DNA of 7,240 bases from an uncultured Muribaculaceae bacterium. GTDB taxonomy: Bacteria; Bacteroidota; Bacteroidia; Bacteroidales; Muribaculaceae. Location: positions 1 to 7,240 of the forward strand of contig CAMWXQ010000053.1 of the NCBI GenBank assembly GCA_947178235.1. Direction: 5' to 3'. The notes under the pieces are model-generated. The model was not told the origin of the DNA and searched no databases. It saw only the letters and a program-made list of their open reading frames with translations. The position numbers and the translations under genes were made by a program. Numbering within the stretch: the stretch's first letter is position 1; each line of letters starts with the position of its first letter. Positions 6,361-7,240 of the stretch are shown here, piece by piece.

Positions 6361-7240
6361 TTATCTTTCTCCGAGCAGCTGCGCCATGACTTCGGCGGCG
6401 AGGTCTGCGTGGCGGCCCCACTCGTGGTTGGCCGTCGGGCCCATCACGAATTCGAGCTTGCCGCCCTGCGCGAGGTCTTCGTGCTTGAACCACGGGGTGT
6501 CCAGGTCGCGGCCGTTCAGCTTGGCCGACTGGATATACTTGTTGCGGTCCGAGCTGCCGCGGGCGAGGATCTCGAAGTCCTTGCCGTTGTCGAGATGGAT
6601 GACGGCGCGGTCAAACATCGGCGAGCCGATGGTGTACGAGGGGAGGCCGGGGGTCACGGGATAGAAACCGAGCATCGAGAAGGCCACGAAGCCCGACATG
6701 CCGCCGCCATCCTCGTCGCCGGGGACACCCATGAGGTCGTTGCGGAACCACTGGCGCAGCAGCGAGCGGATTCTCTTCTGCGACTTCCACGGCTGACCCG
6801 AATAATTATATAGGTAGGGGACATGGAGGCTCGGCTCGTTGGCCATCGAGAATTGGCCGACGTTGCCCGTATGGTCGGGGAGTTGGGCATAGAATTCGAA
6901 CTTGCTCTTGCCGAGCGGCTCGTTGAACATCTCGTCGAGGGCGTTGTTGAACGCCTGCGGGCCACCCATCATCTTGATGAGGTCGGGGATATTGTGGGGG
7001 ACATCCCAGCGGTAGACCCATCCGTTGTTCTCGCCATAGTATTCGCGTGCGCCCATGCCGCCGGGATAGCGGTAGTCGAACGGGGTCACGAAACGCCCCT
7101 TCGAGTCTTTCGGGTGGAAAAAGCGTGTCTCGGGATTGAAGATGTTGCGGTAGTTGTGCGAGCGCTCGTCGTAGTAGGCAGCCTCCTCATCCTTGCCGAG
7201 GAATCCTGCGATCTGCCCGAGACACCACTCGTCATAGGCT
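6361..7240 (-). CDS. GH92 alpha-mannosidase, C-terminal part (N-terminus beyond the window)
   Basis: The frame is open from the right edge (first full codon 7239-7237) to the TAA at 6361-6363, giving 292 residues of a family usually about 750 long. An internal GTG at 7089 is not the start: clear family sequence precedes it (AYDEWCLGQIAGFLGK, then YRNIFNPETRFFHPKD). GH92 enzymes are calcium-dependent, inverting exo-alpha-mannosidases. Visible landmarks are YYGENNGWVYRWDVPH (67-82 of the fragment), where E70 aligns with the family's catalytic-acid glutamate, and GDEDGGGMSGFVAFSMLGFYPV (174-195), where D175 and D177 fit the catalytic-base aspartates. They are spaced as expected: 105 and 107 residues after E70. 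GSPMFDRAVIHLDNGKDFEI and NKYIQSAKLNG follow in the C-terminal beta-sandwich. The residue assignment is from memory of the family. Specificity (alpha-1,2/1,3/1,4/1,6) cannot be told. The neighbouring GH71/99-like gene supports mannoside use. Confidence 0.96.
   Translation of the reverse strand, partial: AYDEWCLGQIAGFLGKDEEAAYYDERSHNYRNIFNPETRFFHPKDSKGRFVTPFDYRYPGGMGAREYYGENNGWVYRWDVPHNIPDLIKMMGGPQAFNNALDEMFNEPLGKSKFEFYAQLPDHTGNVGQFSMANEPSLHVPYLYNYSGQPWKSQKRIRSLLRQWFRNDLMGVPGDEDGGGMSGFVAFSMLGFYPVTPGLPSYTIGSPMFDRAVIHLDNGKDFEILARGSSDRNKYIQSAKLNGRDLDTPWFKHEDLAQGGKLEFVMGPTANHEWGRHADLAAEVMAQLLGER

Noticed and set aside
7087..7089. GTG as the true start of the GH92 gene
   Set aside because: In-frame GH92-like sequence continues upstream to the window edge, so the gene is simply cut by the window.

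Overview
The window reads as a gut-type Bacteroidota (order Bacteroidales) chromosome segment with GC-rich coding sequence and AT-rich gaps. The evidence is a SusC-type TonB-dependent transporter, a lipoprotein with a GH71/99-like fold, a GH92 mannosidase, a T9SS-like C-terminal sorting tail, absence of Shine-Dalgarno-like sequence upstream of the starts, and a TAnnTTTG-type -7 element. The family or genus cannot be fixed from sequence alone. Muribaculaceae-like or Alistipes-like GC-rich Bacteroidales are reasonable guesses.

All four genes lie on the minus strand, so transcription runs from high to low coordinates. In that order they are: the C-terminal part of a GH92 alpha-mannosidase (6361 to the window edge); a 104-bp gap filled largely by a REPIN-like double palindrome (6279-6344); a GH71/99-like lipoprotein (5039-6256); a 270-bp AT-rich regulatory gap with a -7 promoter element and several palindromes (4769-5038); a secreted right-handed beta-helix protein with GGAI/FxxN repeats and a T9SS-like tail (2636-4768); a 148-bp gap with a long perfect-but-one hairpin (2584-2617); and a SusC-like transporter (1-2487) whose C-terminus, and presumably a susD partner, lie beyond the left edge.

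The two glycosidases suggest processing of alpha-mannose-containing glycans. GH92 enzymes are exo-alpha-mannosidases, and GH99 relatives cleave inside alpha-mannans or mannose-rich N-glycans. The SusC-like protein would import oligosaccharides or other ligands. The beta-helix protein, probably surface-displayed or secreted, could bind or cut a polymer, or act as an adhesin. It appears to have its own promoter, so the four genes are probably at least two transcription units, and a single functional locus (PUL) is inferred, not proven.

The most unusual DNA is in the gaps. The GH92/GH71-99 gap holds two inverted GTAG-footed mini-hairpins, which is REPIN architecture. A second hairpin upstream of susC shares the same TGTAGG...GACATG wording. 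The gap upstream of the beta-helix gene holds paired GATTAATC palindromes about two helical turns apart, just upstream of the candidate promoter.
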